A DNA stretch of 36,112 nucleotides from Flavobacterium sp. SLB02 (GCF_009664855.1 NZ_CP045928.1:2313926-2350037); one strand, 5' to 3'. Positions 7,655 through 17,050 are shown, counted from the first letter of the stretch. A program made the numbers and translations. Notes: generated from the letters alone by a model not told the origin.

Positions 7655-9091
7655 TTAATTAAAGGAGTTTGTCAAATCCACTGCTCCAATTCCTGTCAAA
7701 ACTTCATCAGTGATGATGTACCAATCTGTGTTCACTTCTAAAGGAATATTGGCTTGATTATCTGTCAAGTAATTCATTCTCATGTAGTTTCCGCCTGCGA
7801 AATCAGAAGCTGTAACCGTTGGAAACATTTCTCTCAAACGAACAGCTACTAAAACCCATTTTCCATTTGTATTATAATGAACCAGTTTTTTGCTTACTGC
7901 AGCAGTTGCGTACAAGCGTAATGTTGGCGTGGTATTGTTTGTATTGAACCAAAAATGCAATACCGGATTGTTGTTAAAAGCACCGTTGTCAAATGCTGTT
8001 TTCCAAGTGGTGTTTGTGGCAAGAGAGAATCTCATATATGCGATACTGCTTCCGTTATCTGTTGGAGACTTCATTTTTAAGTGGTGGTAACTTGTACTGC
8101 TTGGAAACGGAGGCTGTTCTACTGTTCCGTTAAGTTGGTTCGCCGTAATTTGTGCAGCCTGACCCGCAGTAATTACTTCCATTCCTTGTGTTTCAAAGTT
8201 GAAATACGTTTGAACATCACGATTGATGTATGCCACTTGCGGACTTGAAACTACTAGTCCTCCGCCGTAAATCAAATTGATTACATAAAACCCTGTTGGC
8301 AAATTTGCTGGCGGTGCGAATGAAACGCTTGTTGGCGTTACGTCAAAAGTTGCAATTGCAGTTCCGCCAAAACTAATTGCCGTAACTAAATTCATATCTG
8401 TTCCTCCAATAACAACTTGCGTGTTTTTTAAGACTGCTTTGGGAAAACCGGAAACTTCCGGAGTTGGAATATCGATGGTATAATTGTCTTTTAACGGAAG
8501 GGTAACTTCGCCCGAAACTGTATTGTAGCTATAGGTTAAAGCCAATGGACTTGGTCCTGTGTTTGGCGTTTTCACAATTAGAGTTCGCTCATCCTGGTGT
8601 TCAATAATTCCATTAACGGCTCCAAAAGTCACTCTGGTTACCACTTGAAGATTTTTTCCCGTAATTGTAATAACTTCGTTTACCGCTGACATCATTGGAA
8701 TATCAGATTTAATTTCCGGAACAGGATAAAGGATAACTAAACTTTCTGCTGATGCAGCCTCCTTATTAGAATCTGTTGTCAATTTGATAATACCACCTGT
8801 TGCGCTGGCTGGCACTTTTATGATTAAAGTATGCTGGTTTTCACGAGAATAAATTTCAGCTTCCATAGCGCCGATGTAGGCGTGAGTTACGAAATTTAAG
8901 TTTGTTCCCGTAATGGTTACCAAACTTTGGATGGGTGCAGAGGCTGGAGCAAATGATATTACTGTTGGTTGTGCTGCCAATATTTCTTCAAAAGTCTGAT
9001 CTACTTCTACATTAGCATCGCAGGCAAAAACTGCAACTACAAGAACAAAGCAGATTGATTTGTAAATATTTTTAAGTATTGTACTTTTCAT
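7655..9091 (-). CDS. IPT/TIG-domain surface glycan-binding lipoprotein (SusE/F position)
   Basis: A 478-residue lipoprotein with signal peptide and lipobox VFAC (lipidated C24). Three IPT/TIG immunoglobulin-like repeats follow (about 40-125, 127-213, 215-300), each opening with a P-x-I/V-x-S/G pattern and a GxxL/M...V core. A C-terminal beta-rich domain (about 300-478) is probably the glycan-binding module; this layout is common in surface glycan-binding proteins encoded after SusD. It would hold alginate at the cell surface for the PL6 enzyme and SusCD. No catalytic motif is visible. The gene sits between two alginate lyase genes with gaps of 15 and 11 bp. Ligand specificity is inferred only from context. 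Confidence 0.85.
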   Translation of the reverse strand: MKSTILKNIYKSICFVLVVAVFACDANVEVDQTFEEILAAQPTVISFAPASAPIQSLVTITGTNLNFVTHAYIGAMEAEIYSRENQHTLIIKVPASATGGIIKLTTDSNKEAASAESLVILYPVPEIKSDIPMMSAVNEVITITGKNLQVVTRVTFGAVNGIIEHQDERTLIVKTPNTGPSPLALTYSYNTVSGEVTLPLKDNYTIDIPTPEVSGFPKAVLKNTQVVIGGTDMNLVTAISFGGTAIATFDVTPTSVSFAPPANLPTGFYVINLIYGGGLVVSSPQVAYINRDVQTYFNFETQGMEVITAGQAAQITANQLNGTVEQPPFPSSTSYHHLKMKSPTDNGSSIAYMRFSLATNTTWKTAFDNGAFNNNPVLHFWFNTNNTTPTLRLYATAAVSKKLVHYNTNGKWVLVAVRLREMFPTVTASDFAGGNYMRMNYLTDNQANIPLEVNTDWYIITDEVLTGIGAVDLTNSFN

Positions 9092-9106
9092 ATATTTTTT
9101 TTAAAA

Positions 9107-11404
9107 TTATTTAACAACTAAAATTCCAATGTCTTTTTTATCTGTACCTGCCGCTTTTAAAGGCGATTTATCTTTTAGTATAAAATTTTTAGCGTCTTGA
9201 TACGAAGGATTTTTATCGATTATATTTTCTGAAACAACTTTTCCTGATAATTTCATTTCTCCTGAACTGTAGATTACAGAATTTTTAATGGAGTTGTTTT
9301 TTCCGTTCAGACGAATTGGACTTGTCAATTTTGGATTGTCAAAGAAAACGCTGTTGGTAATTTTTACGTTCACGATTCCTTTGTTTTGAAAAACCAAATC
9401 TTTTTCTGTAGCTCCGGTTTTGGTAAAAATGCAATGGTCTACAACTAGATTTCCCCCCACAGTCGATTCGTCATTTCCACCTCTGTAATAATTCAAAACC
9501 CACTGGTTGAAATCTATAAAAACTGTATTTTCCAGGATTACATTCTCTGAATTGTATTTCCCGATGTCGTCTTTTTCAGAAGAAAGGTTGATGCCGCGGA
9601 AATTATTTCTCAAAATCGAATTGCTTATTTTAATAGTATCTGCAAAGGTTCCTTTTGAAGCTTTAATCACAGAACCGCCTTCTGCATTTGTGAAATCCGA
9701 GATAATTGATTTATTCACAAAAATGCTGTAAGAACCCGGAATATCTTCCTTAGGAGAAACAATGGCGTATTTTACCGCTGCCGTATTTTTTGCCGTAAGG
9801 CTTAGACTTTCAAAAGATAATCTTGCGCCGGATTCCACTCTGAACAAATAATTTGAGGTTTTTTCAGCAGCTGGATTGAAGCTGATAATTGTCTTTTCAG
9901 CATTTTCACCTATAAAAGAAATGTTATCAGAAATTACAACTGAACGATCTAAAAGATAATTCCCGGATGTCAAAACCAATTTTGTTTTTCCTTTTGCTTT
10001 TTTTACTGCTTTTTCCAGAGTTCCAATTCCTGGTTCTACATTAATAGTTTGCTCTGAAATGGCAGCTTTGGATGTCTTTGGATTCCAAGAAGTTCCGGTT
10101 TTATTTGCAATTACCTTTGGAAAAACAGAAAAATCAATGTCGCTTTTTTCATTTGGTATAAAAATTCCCCCTTCTTTTTTCCACGATAATTTCTTTGCTG
10201 TAAAGCCTTCTGTTTTCTTTGAATTTTTACTGTCAATTATATTGTTTTTAAATACAATTCCTTTCATCTCATCAAAGAAAATTATCGCTTCTGTATCGCT
10301 TTCATTGTAAATAATATTGTTATAAATCGTAGAGTTAATAGGTGCCAAAGAACGTTCTTCGTCTTTTCCGGCGCCTAATTGAAACGAACTGGAATTGTAA
10401 AACACATTATTTATTACCTTGGCATTTTTCACCTGATTGTAACGATTCAGCGGACTGTTTGGAACGCCGTTCATCATTACCAGCGAACCTCTAAAATCTT
10501 GTCCGGTCAAACCGCAGAAATAATTGTTTTTTACCGTGTGACCTTCATTTATAATTCGAACTCCGCCAGTGTAAGGCTGGTTATTTCCAAGGAAAACATT
10601 ATTTTCAACCAGGCAATCATTTCCATGACGAAAAACCATTGAACCTTGAGATTCTAAGAATAAATTGTTTCTAAAAATGTTATTGCACGATTTGTTCGAA
10701 ATGATTTCTACTTCGCCATTGCATTTTTCAAACTTGTTCCACTCCACAATTGTATTGGACTGAAACATAGAATTATGGCTTGTTCCAATTCGGATTGTTT
10801 CACCACCATTTGAACCTAAAGGAGAACGTTCTCCGAAATAATTGTGGTCAATTCTGTGGTTATTGTGATGATTTTCTTCGCCTTTTAACCAAACTACCAA
10901 AGTGCATCCCTCGTTTGTTTTTCCAGCGATATAATTGTTATCAAAACGATTGTTTTTCCCCCATAACTCCACCCAATGGTTTGATTCTGTCTTTATTTGA
11001 GGATTAAAATCTGTGATGGCGCAATTGGTTACTCTTGAATTATTGGCCACTTTGCTTTTGTTCATAAAAGAGATTACAAACTTGCTGTAACCATCTTTGA
11101 ACCAAAGCCCTTTTGCAACTAGATAATCGCCTGATAATTTCAAGGAAGAATTGCCCGAAAGAATTACTTTTCCTGCTGTTTCCGCTTCGAGAAAAATGGA
11201 ATCTTTTGAAACTCCTTTTGCATTAAAATCAATTACCGTGTCTTTCCAGATTCCATTTGACATTACGATTCTGTCTCCCGGTTTTACTTTTGAAATAGCT
11301 TCTGTCAATTCCTCCCTGTTTGAAACTTTTATTTCCAAGGCATTGGCATTGGCTAAAAAAAGCAAACACAAGTAAGCTGTTAGTGAATATTTTAAACTTT
11401 TCAT
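9107..11404 (-). CDS. PL6 alginate lyase, two beta-helix domains
   Basis: I place the start at the ATG at 11404, giving 765 residues and a clean signal peptide (1-22). An earlier in-frame start at 11437 would overlap the SusD gene and bury the signal. The N-terminal right-handed beta-helix holds the PL6 active site: K238 (IISNKS) and R259 (FRHG), 21 residues apart as in the characterised enzyme AlyGC. The Ca2+ ligand candidates N199, E231 and E233 are at the matching spacing. A second beta-helix-like domain (about 430-765) follows, and the total length is close to AlyGC. It cleaves alginate, probably at the surface or in the periplasm. Exo or endo mode and M/G preference are not readable here. 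Confidence 0.93.
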   Translation of the reverse strand: MKSLKYSLTAYLCLLFLANANALEIKVSNREELTEAISKVKPGDRIVMSNGIWKDTVIDFNAKGVSKDSIFLEAETAGKVILSGNSSLKLSGDYLVAKGLWFKDGYSKFVISFMNKSKVANNSRVTNCAITDFNPQIKTESNHWVELWGKNNRFDNNYIAGKTNEGCTLVVWLKGEENHHNNHRIDHNYFGERSPLGSNGGETIRIGTSHNSMFQSNTIVEWNKFEKCNGEVEIISNKSCNNIFRNNLFLESQGSMVFRHGNDCLVENNVFLGNNQPYTGGVRIINEGHTVKNNYFCGLTGQDFRGSLVMMNGVPNSPLNRYNQVKNAKVINNVFYNSSSFQLGAGKDEERSLAPINSTIYNNIIYNESDTEAIIFFDEMKGIVFKNNIIDSKNSKKTEGFTAKKLSWKKEGGIFIPNEKSDIDFSVFPKVIANKTGTSWNPKTSKAAISEQTINVEPGIGTLEKAVKKAKGKTKLVLTSGNYLLDRSVVISDNISFIGENAEKTIISFNPAAEKTSNYLFRVESGARLSFESLSLTAKNTAAVKYAIVSPKEDIPGSYSIFVNKSIISDFTNAEGGSVIKASKGTFADTIKISNSILRNNFRGINLSSEKDDIGKYNSENVILENTVFIDFNQWVLNYYRGGNDESTVGGNLVVDHCIFTKTGATEKDLVFQNKGIVNVKITNSVFFDNPKLTSPIRLNGKNNSIKNSVIYSSGEMKLSGKVVSENIIDKNPSYQDAKNFILKDKSPLKAAGTDKKDIGILVVK

Positions 11405-11414
11405 ATACTTAAAA

Positions 11415-12914
11415 TTAATATCCTGTGTTTTGTGCAATCTTCGGGTTCAGGTCGATTTCATATTGCGGAATCGGCAATAAAATTTGGTAATGTTGTAACG
11501 GACCTGTGTTTAAAGAAGGATGCGCCGGATCATTATATTGAAATTCAGTAGCAAAATGCTGTGTCATCACCACTTCTGCCCTGCCGGTTCTGACCAAATC
11601 AAACCAACGGTGATTTTCAAAAGCAAACTCTACCCTTCTTTCGTTTTCCAGAGCAATTTTAAAATTGAAATAAGTCGAAAGATCTGCCAATTTTAAACCA
11701 GCACTCGCACCAAGTGAGCGCGTTCTAACCTTATTCAGGTAACTTAAAGCTTCTGAATTTGGGCCACTTTGCTCATTAATTGCTTCTGAGAGCAAAAGCA
11801 AAGCATCAGCATAACGAAGGATAATCCAGTCGTTTCCACCATCATCAACTGCGTTAAATGTCGAATTGTATTTTGTAACATGCTTATCTGCCTTAACTGC
11901 ACCGTTGAAACCTAACCAGGTGTCAGCCATAGAAGCTGCTTTTCGTGGATCGCCAGCTGTGTAAGCCTGCGACATATTATCTGTTGGCACATTCAAACCA
12001 TCGCCGTTTCCAAAAACCACATAATTATCGCTTTGCAAAGGCGCGAAAAAGTTGGGATGCGGCGAACCTAAACCAACGCTTCCTGATTGGTAACGAACTG
12101 CAAACATGATTTCGTTATTGTATTCATTTCCAATATTGAAAACTGCTCCGTATGTTGGCTGCAAACTGAAATTACCACTAACAACTTCTGTTAGAACAGT
12201 TACTGCTTCACTTAAATTTGCCTTATCACCTGAAGTAAGCAATACTTTTCCAAGTAATGTTTTTGCCGCGTCAGAAGTAACTCTTCCAAGGTTTGCGCCA
12301 CCTTGCGTTGGAGGCAACATTTCTGATGCTAAACGCAGGTCATTTGCAATAAATTCATATACTTCGCTTTGCGGACTTCTGTCCATTGTTTTGGCTTGCT
12401 TTCCTGAAACAGGAGTTTCAATTATGAAAACCCCACCCCAAAGACGCACCAAATTAAAGTAAGCGTGCGCTCTTAAAAAACGTGCTTCTCCTTCATATTG
12501 ATTTCTTTGTGCCTGGTCAGAAACTACATTTAAATTCTGCAAAACAACATTTGAAAGATTGATCGTTTTATAACACGCTTTCCAATATTCCTGGAGATAA
12601 ACATTTTGTGAACTTTGCACAAAACGATCCACTTCTCTAACGGCCAAATCTTTAGTTTCAGTTGAATTTGGATTCATATAGGTATTATCAGAACGGATTT
12701 CTGTCAAAAGCCATTCTCTATTCTGCATTCCGTAAAGGCTATTGTAAATAGAGATTACTGCCAGGTTCACTTCTGCCGCAGTAGTGTAAAATTCCCCTAC
12801 ACTAATTTCTGAAATGGGTTGCAAATCAAGTGTCTCATCACAGCTTGCAAAAAGAAATGCCGTACTTAATATTAAAACTTTTAAGCTTTTGACAGACCAA
12901 TTATATTTTTTCAT
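11415..12914 (-). CDS. susD: SusD/RagB family outer-membrane lipoprotein
   Basis: A 499-residue lipoprotein with lipobox LFASC (lipidated C25), followed by the usual SusD N-terminus (DETLDLQPISEI) and TPR-like helices. The C-terminal half contains the family's typical strings: RYADALLLLSEAIN near 368, LNKVRTR near 393, and ENHRWFDLVRTG near 440. SusD proteins form the lid of a SusC channel and bind the incoming glycan. The gene begins 16 bp after susC and ends 10 bp before the PL6 lyase, so it is in the same transcript. In this locus the ligand is presumably alginate oligosaccharide. Confidence 0.95.
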   Translation of the reverse strand: MKKYNWSVKSLKVLILSTAFLFASCDETLDLQPISEISVGEFYTTAAEVNLAVISIYNSLYGMQNREWLLTEIRSDNTYMNPNSTETKDLAVREVDRFVQSSQNVYLQEYWKACYKTINLSNVVLQNLNVVSDQAQRNQYEGEARFLRAHAYFNLVRLWGGVFIIETPVSGKQAKTMDRSPQSEVYEFIANDLRLASEMLPPTQGGANLGRVTSDAAKTLLGKVLLTSGDKANLSEAVTVLTEVVSGNFSLQPTYGAVFNIGNEYNNEIMFAVRYQSGSVGLGSPHPNFFAPLQSDNYVVFGNGDGLNVPTDNMSQAYTAGDPRKAASMADTWLGFNGAVKADKHVTKYNSTFNAVDDGGNDWIILRYADALLLLSEAINEQSGPNSEALSYLNKVRTRSLGASAGLKLADLSTYFNFKIALENERRVEFAFENHRWFDLVRTGRAEVVMTQHFATEFQYNDPAHPSLNTGPLQHYQILLPIPQYEIDLNPKIAQNTGY

Positions 12915-12930
12915 AACCTTTTATATTTTT

Positions 12931-15900
12931 TTAGAAATTAATGTCAATTCCGAAAGAAATTGTTCGTTGAACAGGGAAAGCACCTCTTTGATAACCTGAG
13001 ATCAATGGCGAGCTGTAAACGCCTGAATTTGTAATTCCTTCTGGATTTAATCCGAAGAATCCTGATGATTTTACAAAAAGCAGATTCTCTCCAGACAAAT
13101 AAAATCTTGCTTTTGTAATTCCTAATTTACTTGTAAAAACTTCTGGAGCAGAGAAACCTAAAGTCACATTTCTTAATGACATATAAGTTGCATCCTGAAC
13201 TAAATAAGAAGTGTTTTGCCAAGCTCTACCATTATTTTCACGAGGCTTTGAAGCCGGAACACCTTCGCTGAACCATCTGTCCTGGGCAAAATCTTTGTAT
13301 AAATAACGCATCTCATTATAGTAACCATCCCCAAAGAAAACCTCACCCCCAACAGAACCCTGAATTAGGAAATTCATATCAAAACTTTTGAAAGTGATAG
13401 CATTATAAAACCCCCAGGTAAAATCCGGGAATGGGCTGCCTAAAGTTGTTCTGTCTGAAGCATTGATAACTCCGTCACCGTTGATATCAGCCACTCGAAT
13501 ACCTCCAACAGCATCATCCGCAGAGTGTGGATTGTTTGCCAATTCATTAGCGTTCTGCCAAACTCCAATCATTTTATAACCATAAAATTGAACTGCCTCC
13601 TGGCCGACCTTGGCAATATATTCTTCGTTTCTTTCACCCTGACTAACGAATTGCGCTTCACCCCCAAGAGAAATCAACTTGTTTTGATTAAACGAAATAT
13701 TAAATGCAGGTTTCCAGGTGAAGTCTTTGGCACGAAGATTTCCTGAAATTTCTACCTCAAAACCTTTATTTTGGATTTTTCCGATGTTGTTGAAAAATTG
13801 ATTGTGCCCTGTGATATAAGACACGTTTTGTTGCAGTAACAATTTATCTGTAATGGAATAATAATAGTCAACTGTAGCGTTTAATTTGTTTCCGAAGAAA
13901 CTCAAGTCAGCACCTGAATCATACTCTAGGGTCTGCTCCCAACCGATTTCCGGATTCCCAAGCACATCACCCGTTTCACCAAGTCCGGAAGTCACGCTTC
14001 CAGCACCCTGACCTAAAGAATAATTTGAAGAATATAATAAATTCGTAAAAGAATAATTGGTAATATCATTATTTCCGGTAATTCCGAAACTTGTTCTCAA
14101 TTTAAACCTATTTACCCATTGGATGTTTTGTTTCCAGAAATTTTCTTCGCCCACATTCCATCCCACAGAAGCAGAAGGGAAAATTCCGTATTTATTATCT
14201 GGTCCGAACAAGGATGAACCGTCAGCACGTGCTGCAATCGAAAGCAAATATTTATCTTTATAAGAATAATTTACCCTTGCCAGAAAAGAAAGTAAACCAA
14301 TTTGTTCTTTTCTTGTAAATGTTTCGTTGGCGTCAATTACGTTGGCTCCGTTTAAAGTTCCAATATAATCTGAAGGAAACTGCGTTCCATAAATTCCGGT
14401 TCCTTTAATATTTGTTTTTTGGTATGTAATTCCCCCCAAGGCGTCAATGCTGTGATTTTTACCTTTCCATTTATAATTTAAAGTGTTTTCTGTAAGAAGA
14501 TCTGCTTTTAAATTACTGTCATCTTCTCCGATTGCTTGTCCGGTTTGATCCGCTTGTGAATTTCTAAAACGCTCATAATTTGAATAATCCAGATTTACGC
14601 CACCAGAAGTCTTAAAAGTAAGATGTTTATTGATTTTATATTCTAATGCAAAATTGGTCAGCATTCTGTAATCGTGAATGTACCTTTCTTCGTTTTCCAT
14701 TCTTGAAATCGGGCTATTGTTATTCGTGCCCCAAAGCGAAGTGGTGAAGTTTTGCTGTACACCATTCTCATCTACGTAATTAAAATTTACGTTATTAAAA
14801 TGTCTTCCGTGTGCGTACTCACCAACAGGATAACCTGTCAACGCAGAAGTATATTCATTGTGTTTTGAAGGCATAAAACTTAAAGAACGGGTCAAATCTG
14901 AATAAGAAATTGTAGATCTTCTTTTAAAACTATAAGAGGGTCTTAAATTCACGTCCAAAGTAAGTTTATCACTTAATTTAGCTTTTACGCGGGTTTGAAA
15001 ATTAACACGCTTCAGGAAATTGTCTTTCATCAAACCTTCATCTTCAATATATTGACCTGAAATATAATATGTTGCATTTTTTCCACCACCAGAAACATTG
15101 AGTTCATAGTTTTTTATGGTTGCAAAATTTCTAATGCCTTCATCTTGCCAATCAGTACCACCACCAGAATGATTTGCTACCTGACGCATCCCTTTTTCAC
15201 GAGAAGTATAACCTACTGTAGCCGGAGCTGCCCCAATTAAACCTGCCGTATAATTTTCTTGCAGTTGACGCTCTCTTCGCAACATGTCCGTGTACTGATA
15301 AGTATCATACATATCGATTTTTTCATAAACCGATTTTACCCCAAAGAATGATTTAAATTGATATAAAGTTTTTGTTTCAGAACCTGATTTAGTAGTCACT
15401 AAAATAACACCATTTGCTCCACGAGAACCATAAATTGCTGTTGAACTTGCATCTTTTAAAACCTCTATAGATTCAATTGTGCTTGGATTTATGAACTCCA
15501 GACCATTTGAAATCGGAAAACCATCAACCACAACCAATGGATCACTACTTGCAGAAATCGAGCCCATTCCCCGGATCCTGATTTGTGGCGCTTCACCAAC
15601 TTCAGAAGTTGTATTCTGAATTTGCAGACCAGCAATTCTTCCTTGCAAAGCTTTATCTACACGAGAAACCGGAATTTCGTCAAGATTTGTATTTTCTAAT
15701 TTGGAAACTGATCCTGTAATGGAAGATTTTTTTTGAGTTCCGTATCCAACAACCACAACTTCGTCAAGATTTTTGCTGTCTTCAACAAGAGAAATTGTGA
15801 TATTTTGTTGGCCGTTAACGAATACAACTCTGGTTTTCATTCCCACAAAAGAAACTTGAATTGAGCTGTTTTTGTTTACAGGAATAGAAAATTTACCTTC

Positions 15901-16071
15901 GGTATCTGTGATTATTGTAGTTTTTGAACCCAGAACAGTGACATTTGCGCCAGGCAATGATAATTTATCAAAATCTGCAATGACTGTTCCTGTTAAAGTA
16001 TATTTCTCTTGCGCAAAAACAAAAGAGGTCAGCATCAAAGCCGAGAGTAAAATAAAGTTTTTTAATTTCAT
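12931..16071 (-). CDS. susC: SusC/RagA TonB-dependent glycan importer
   Basis: A 1046-residue outer-membrane protein with signal peptide (1-20). A carboxypeptidase-D-like regulatory domain (about 22-105) is followed by the SusC signature DEVVVVGYGTQKK (about 103-115), a TonB plug (about 115-240, with VDGFPI and SSTAIYGSRGANGVI) and a large 22-strand barrel to the C-terminal SFGIDINF. It should import alginate oligosaccharides with its SusD partner, energised by TonB-ExbBD. It is the first structural gene of the alginate operon. The 195 bp separating it from gntR contain a hairpin, a short palindrome and one copy of a repeat also found beyond gntR. Confidence 0.96.
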   Translation of the reverse strand: MKLKNFILLSALMLTSFVFAQEKYTLTGTVIADFDKLSLPGANVTVLGSKTTIITDTEGKFSIPVNKNSSIQVSFVGMKTRVVFVNGQQNITISLVEDSKNLDEVVVVGYGTQKKSSITGSVSKLENTNLDEIPVSRVDKALQGRIAGLQIQNTTSEVGEAPQIRIRGMGSISASSDPLVVVDGFPISNGLEFINPSTIESIEVLKDASSTAIYGSRGANGVILVTTKSGSETKTLYQFKSFFGVKSVYEKIDMYDTYQYTDMLRRERQLQENYTAGLIGAAPATVGYTSREKGMRQVANHSGGGTDWQDEGIRNFATIKNYELNVSGGGKNATYYISGQYIEDEGLMKDNFLKRVNFQTRVKAKLSDKLTLDVNLRPSYSFKRRSTISYSDLTRSLSFMPSKHNEYTSALTGYPVGEYAHGRHFNNVNFNYVDENGVQQNFTTSLWGTNNNSPISRMENEERYIHDYRMLTNFALEYKINKHLTFKTSGGVNLDYSNYERFRNSQADQTGQAIGEDDSNLKADLLTENTLNYKWKGKNHSIDALGGITYQKTNIKGTGIYGTQFPSDYIGTLNGANVIDANETFTRKEQIGLLSFLARVNYSYKDKYLLSIAARADGSSLFGPDNKYGIFPSASVGWNVGEENFWKQNIQWVNRFKLRTSFGITGNNDITNYSFTNLLYSSNYSLGQGAGSVTSGLGETGDVLGNPEIGWEQTLEYDSGADLSFFGNKLNATVDYYYSITDKLLLQQNVSYITGHNQFFNNIGKIQNKGFEVEISGNLRAKDFTWKPAFNISFNQNKLISLGGEAQFVSQGERNEEYIAKVGQEAVQFYGYKMIGVWQNANELANNPHSADDAVGGIRVADINGDGVINASDRTTLGSPFPDFTWGFYNAITFKSFDMNFLIQGSVGGEVFFGDGYYNEMRYLYKDFAQDRWFSEGVPASKPRENNGRAWQNTSYLVQDATYMSLRNVTLGFSAPEVFTSKLGITKARFYLSGENLLFVKSSGFFGLNPEGITNSGVYSSPLISGYQRGAFPVQRTISFGIDINF

Positions 16072-16109
16072 AAAGATATAAGCTTACAATCAGTAACATT
16101 AAGATATAG

Positions 16110-16146
16110 AGCATCCTGACCGGCTTATGGCCGATGATGCTTTTTC
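16110..16146 (+). terminator. intrinsic-terminator-like hairpin facing away from susC
   Basis: AGCATC (16110-16115) pairs with GATGCT (16136-16141). An inner CGGC/GCCG stem (16121-16124 with 16130-16133) stacks above an internal loop. A TTTTT run begins at 16141 on the plus strand, so as a terminator it would stop plus-strand RNA, antisense to the start of susC. Read on the minus strand it has no U-tract and would simply be a 5' leader hairpin of the susC mRNA. Either use is possible. Confidence 0.5.
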
Positions 16147-16155
16147 ATAAATAAG

Positions 16156-16170
16156 ATCTGAAAATCAGAT
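16156..16170. promoter_or_regulatory. 15-bp palindrome upstream of susC
   Basis: ATCTGA-AAA-TCAGAT is a perfect 6-bp inverted repeat with a 3-bp centre, 85 bp upstream of the susC start and next to a weak minus-strand -7-like box (TATTTATG, 16146-16153). It is a plausible protein-binding site for control of the alginate operon. It does not resemble the TTGGTTxACCAA sites at gntR and the esterase. Confidence 0.35.
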
Positions 16171-16201
16171 ATTTAATCTTGACTTAAATGCGTAGTAAAA
16201 T

Positions 16202-16235
16202 CCACTTCCCCAAGCGATGCAACTTCACACAATGG
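16202..16235 (+). repeat. direct repeat copy A (susC upstream region)
   Basis: A 34-bp element that matches copy B at 17324-17358. The two share CCACTTCCC, the 14-base core AAGCGATGCAACTT and CACAATGG; they differ by three substitutions and one 1-bp gap. A shorter similarity (GTAAAA) lies just upstream in both. Both copies are in the same orientation and flank gntR. It is too long and too well conserved for a typical operator. Confidence 0.75.
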
Positions 16236-16266
16236 TCATAACCGTCTATTATTTTTGAAGAAACTT

Positions 16267-16998
16267 TTAAAAAATGCTTTCGTTGATATTCATTAAAGTT
16301 TCTGTTTTATTGCAATACTCATATAACGTCTTAAAATGAAATTGCAATTCACGTTTGGCTTTTTCAGGATTTTTTTCTCTTATAGCTTCATAAATTTGTT
16401 GGTGTTCTATAATATTTTCTCCATTCATTGAATTTTTACAAACATGGTATTTTTCAAAATTTGTAATAATTTCCGGAGTGATGATTAACATCAAGGTATT
16501 CAGCACAGGATTTCCACTGGCTTCAGAAATTTTCAAGTGAAACATTAAATCTTCTTCAACGGCACTTTCATTTTGTTCCACTTTATTCTTATAAGCGATT
16601 AATGCTTCTTCAATATTTTTTAGTTGCGCTTCAGTTCTTCTCTCAGAAGCTAAAGCCACAACTTGCATTTCCAACATAATCCTGCTTTCGACTAATGACT
16701 TAAAATCAGGTTTTTTTAATTGCAAAATATCTGTAATCATTCCGCTTAGCGCTGGAACTCCCAGATTTGCAACAAAAGTTCCGCTTTGTGGCAATGTTTT
16801 CAGTAATCCATAAAATTCTAATTTCTGAATCACTTCTCTTACGTTGCCTCTGCTCACACCGAATTCTTCAGATAATTTTCGCTCTGAAGGCAATCGGTCA
16901 CCAGGTTTCAGCTTTTGTGAAGTAATTAATTCCTTCAACTTTTGAATGACTTGCTCTTCTTCCGGAGATTTAAAACTATTTAAACTAAATTCTTGCAT
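16267..16998 (-). CDS. GntR-family (FadR subfamily) transcription regulator of the alginate locus
   Basis: A 243-residue regulator. The N-terminal winged helix-turn-helix (about 15-80) contains the GntR signature PGDRLPSERKLSEEFGVSRG...REVIQKL. The C-terminal all-helical FCD domain (about 90-230) contains the D-x3-H pair in EEDLMFHLKIS and further histidines (IIEHQQ, FHF) of the metal/ligand pocket. FadR-type regulators usually repress sugar-acid catabolic genes and release DNA on binding a pathway intermediate; KDG or DEH is a reasonable guess here. An operator-like palindrome overlaps its own -7 box, pointing to autoregulation, and the same site lies before the divergent esterase. The gene is on the same strand as susC, 195 bp upstream of it. 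Confidence 0.92.
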   Translation of the reverse strand: MQEFSLNSFKSPEEEQVIQKLKELITSQKLKPGDRLPSERKLSEEFGVSRGNVREVIQKLEFYGLLKTLPQSGTFVANLGVPALSGMITDILQLKKPDFKSLVESRIMLEMQVVALASERRTEAQLKNIEEALIAYKNKVEQNESAVEEDLMFHLKISEASGNPVLNTLMLIITPEIITNFEKYHVCKNSMNGENIIEHQQIYEAIREKNPEKAKRELQFHFKTLYEYCNKTETLMNINESIF

Positions 16999-17011
16999 TT
17001 GTAATTATAAA

Positions 17012-17023
17012 TTGGTTGACCAA
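17012..17023. promoter_or_regulatory. FadR/GntR-type operator, gntR promoter
   Basis: TTGGTTGACCAA: two TTGGT/ACCAA arms separated by 2 bp, 13 bp upstream of the gntR start codon. FadR-subfamily regulators bind sites of the TGGT-N-ACCA kind. It overlaps the downstream end of the gntR -7 box, so binding would block transcription. The same arms occur at 17539-17550. Confidence 0.7.
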
Positions 17024-17050
17024 ATATACGCATTTTTTTATATTAGCAAA
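17021..17050 (-). promoter_or_regulatory. gntR promoter (TTTG / TATATTTG)
   Basis: On the minus strand TTTG (17050-17047) is followed after 18 bp by TATATTTG (17028-17021), an excellent fit to the Bacteroidota promoter TTTG-N(17-20)-TAnnTTTG. Transcription would start about 15-18 bp before the gntR ATG, giving a very short leader. Confidence 0.65.

Noticed and set aside
11405..11437. Upstream extension of the PL6 gene by 11 codons
   Set aside because: It overlaps the SusD coding end and puts residues before the signal peptide; the ATG at 11404 gives a normal signal sequence and spacing.
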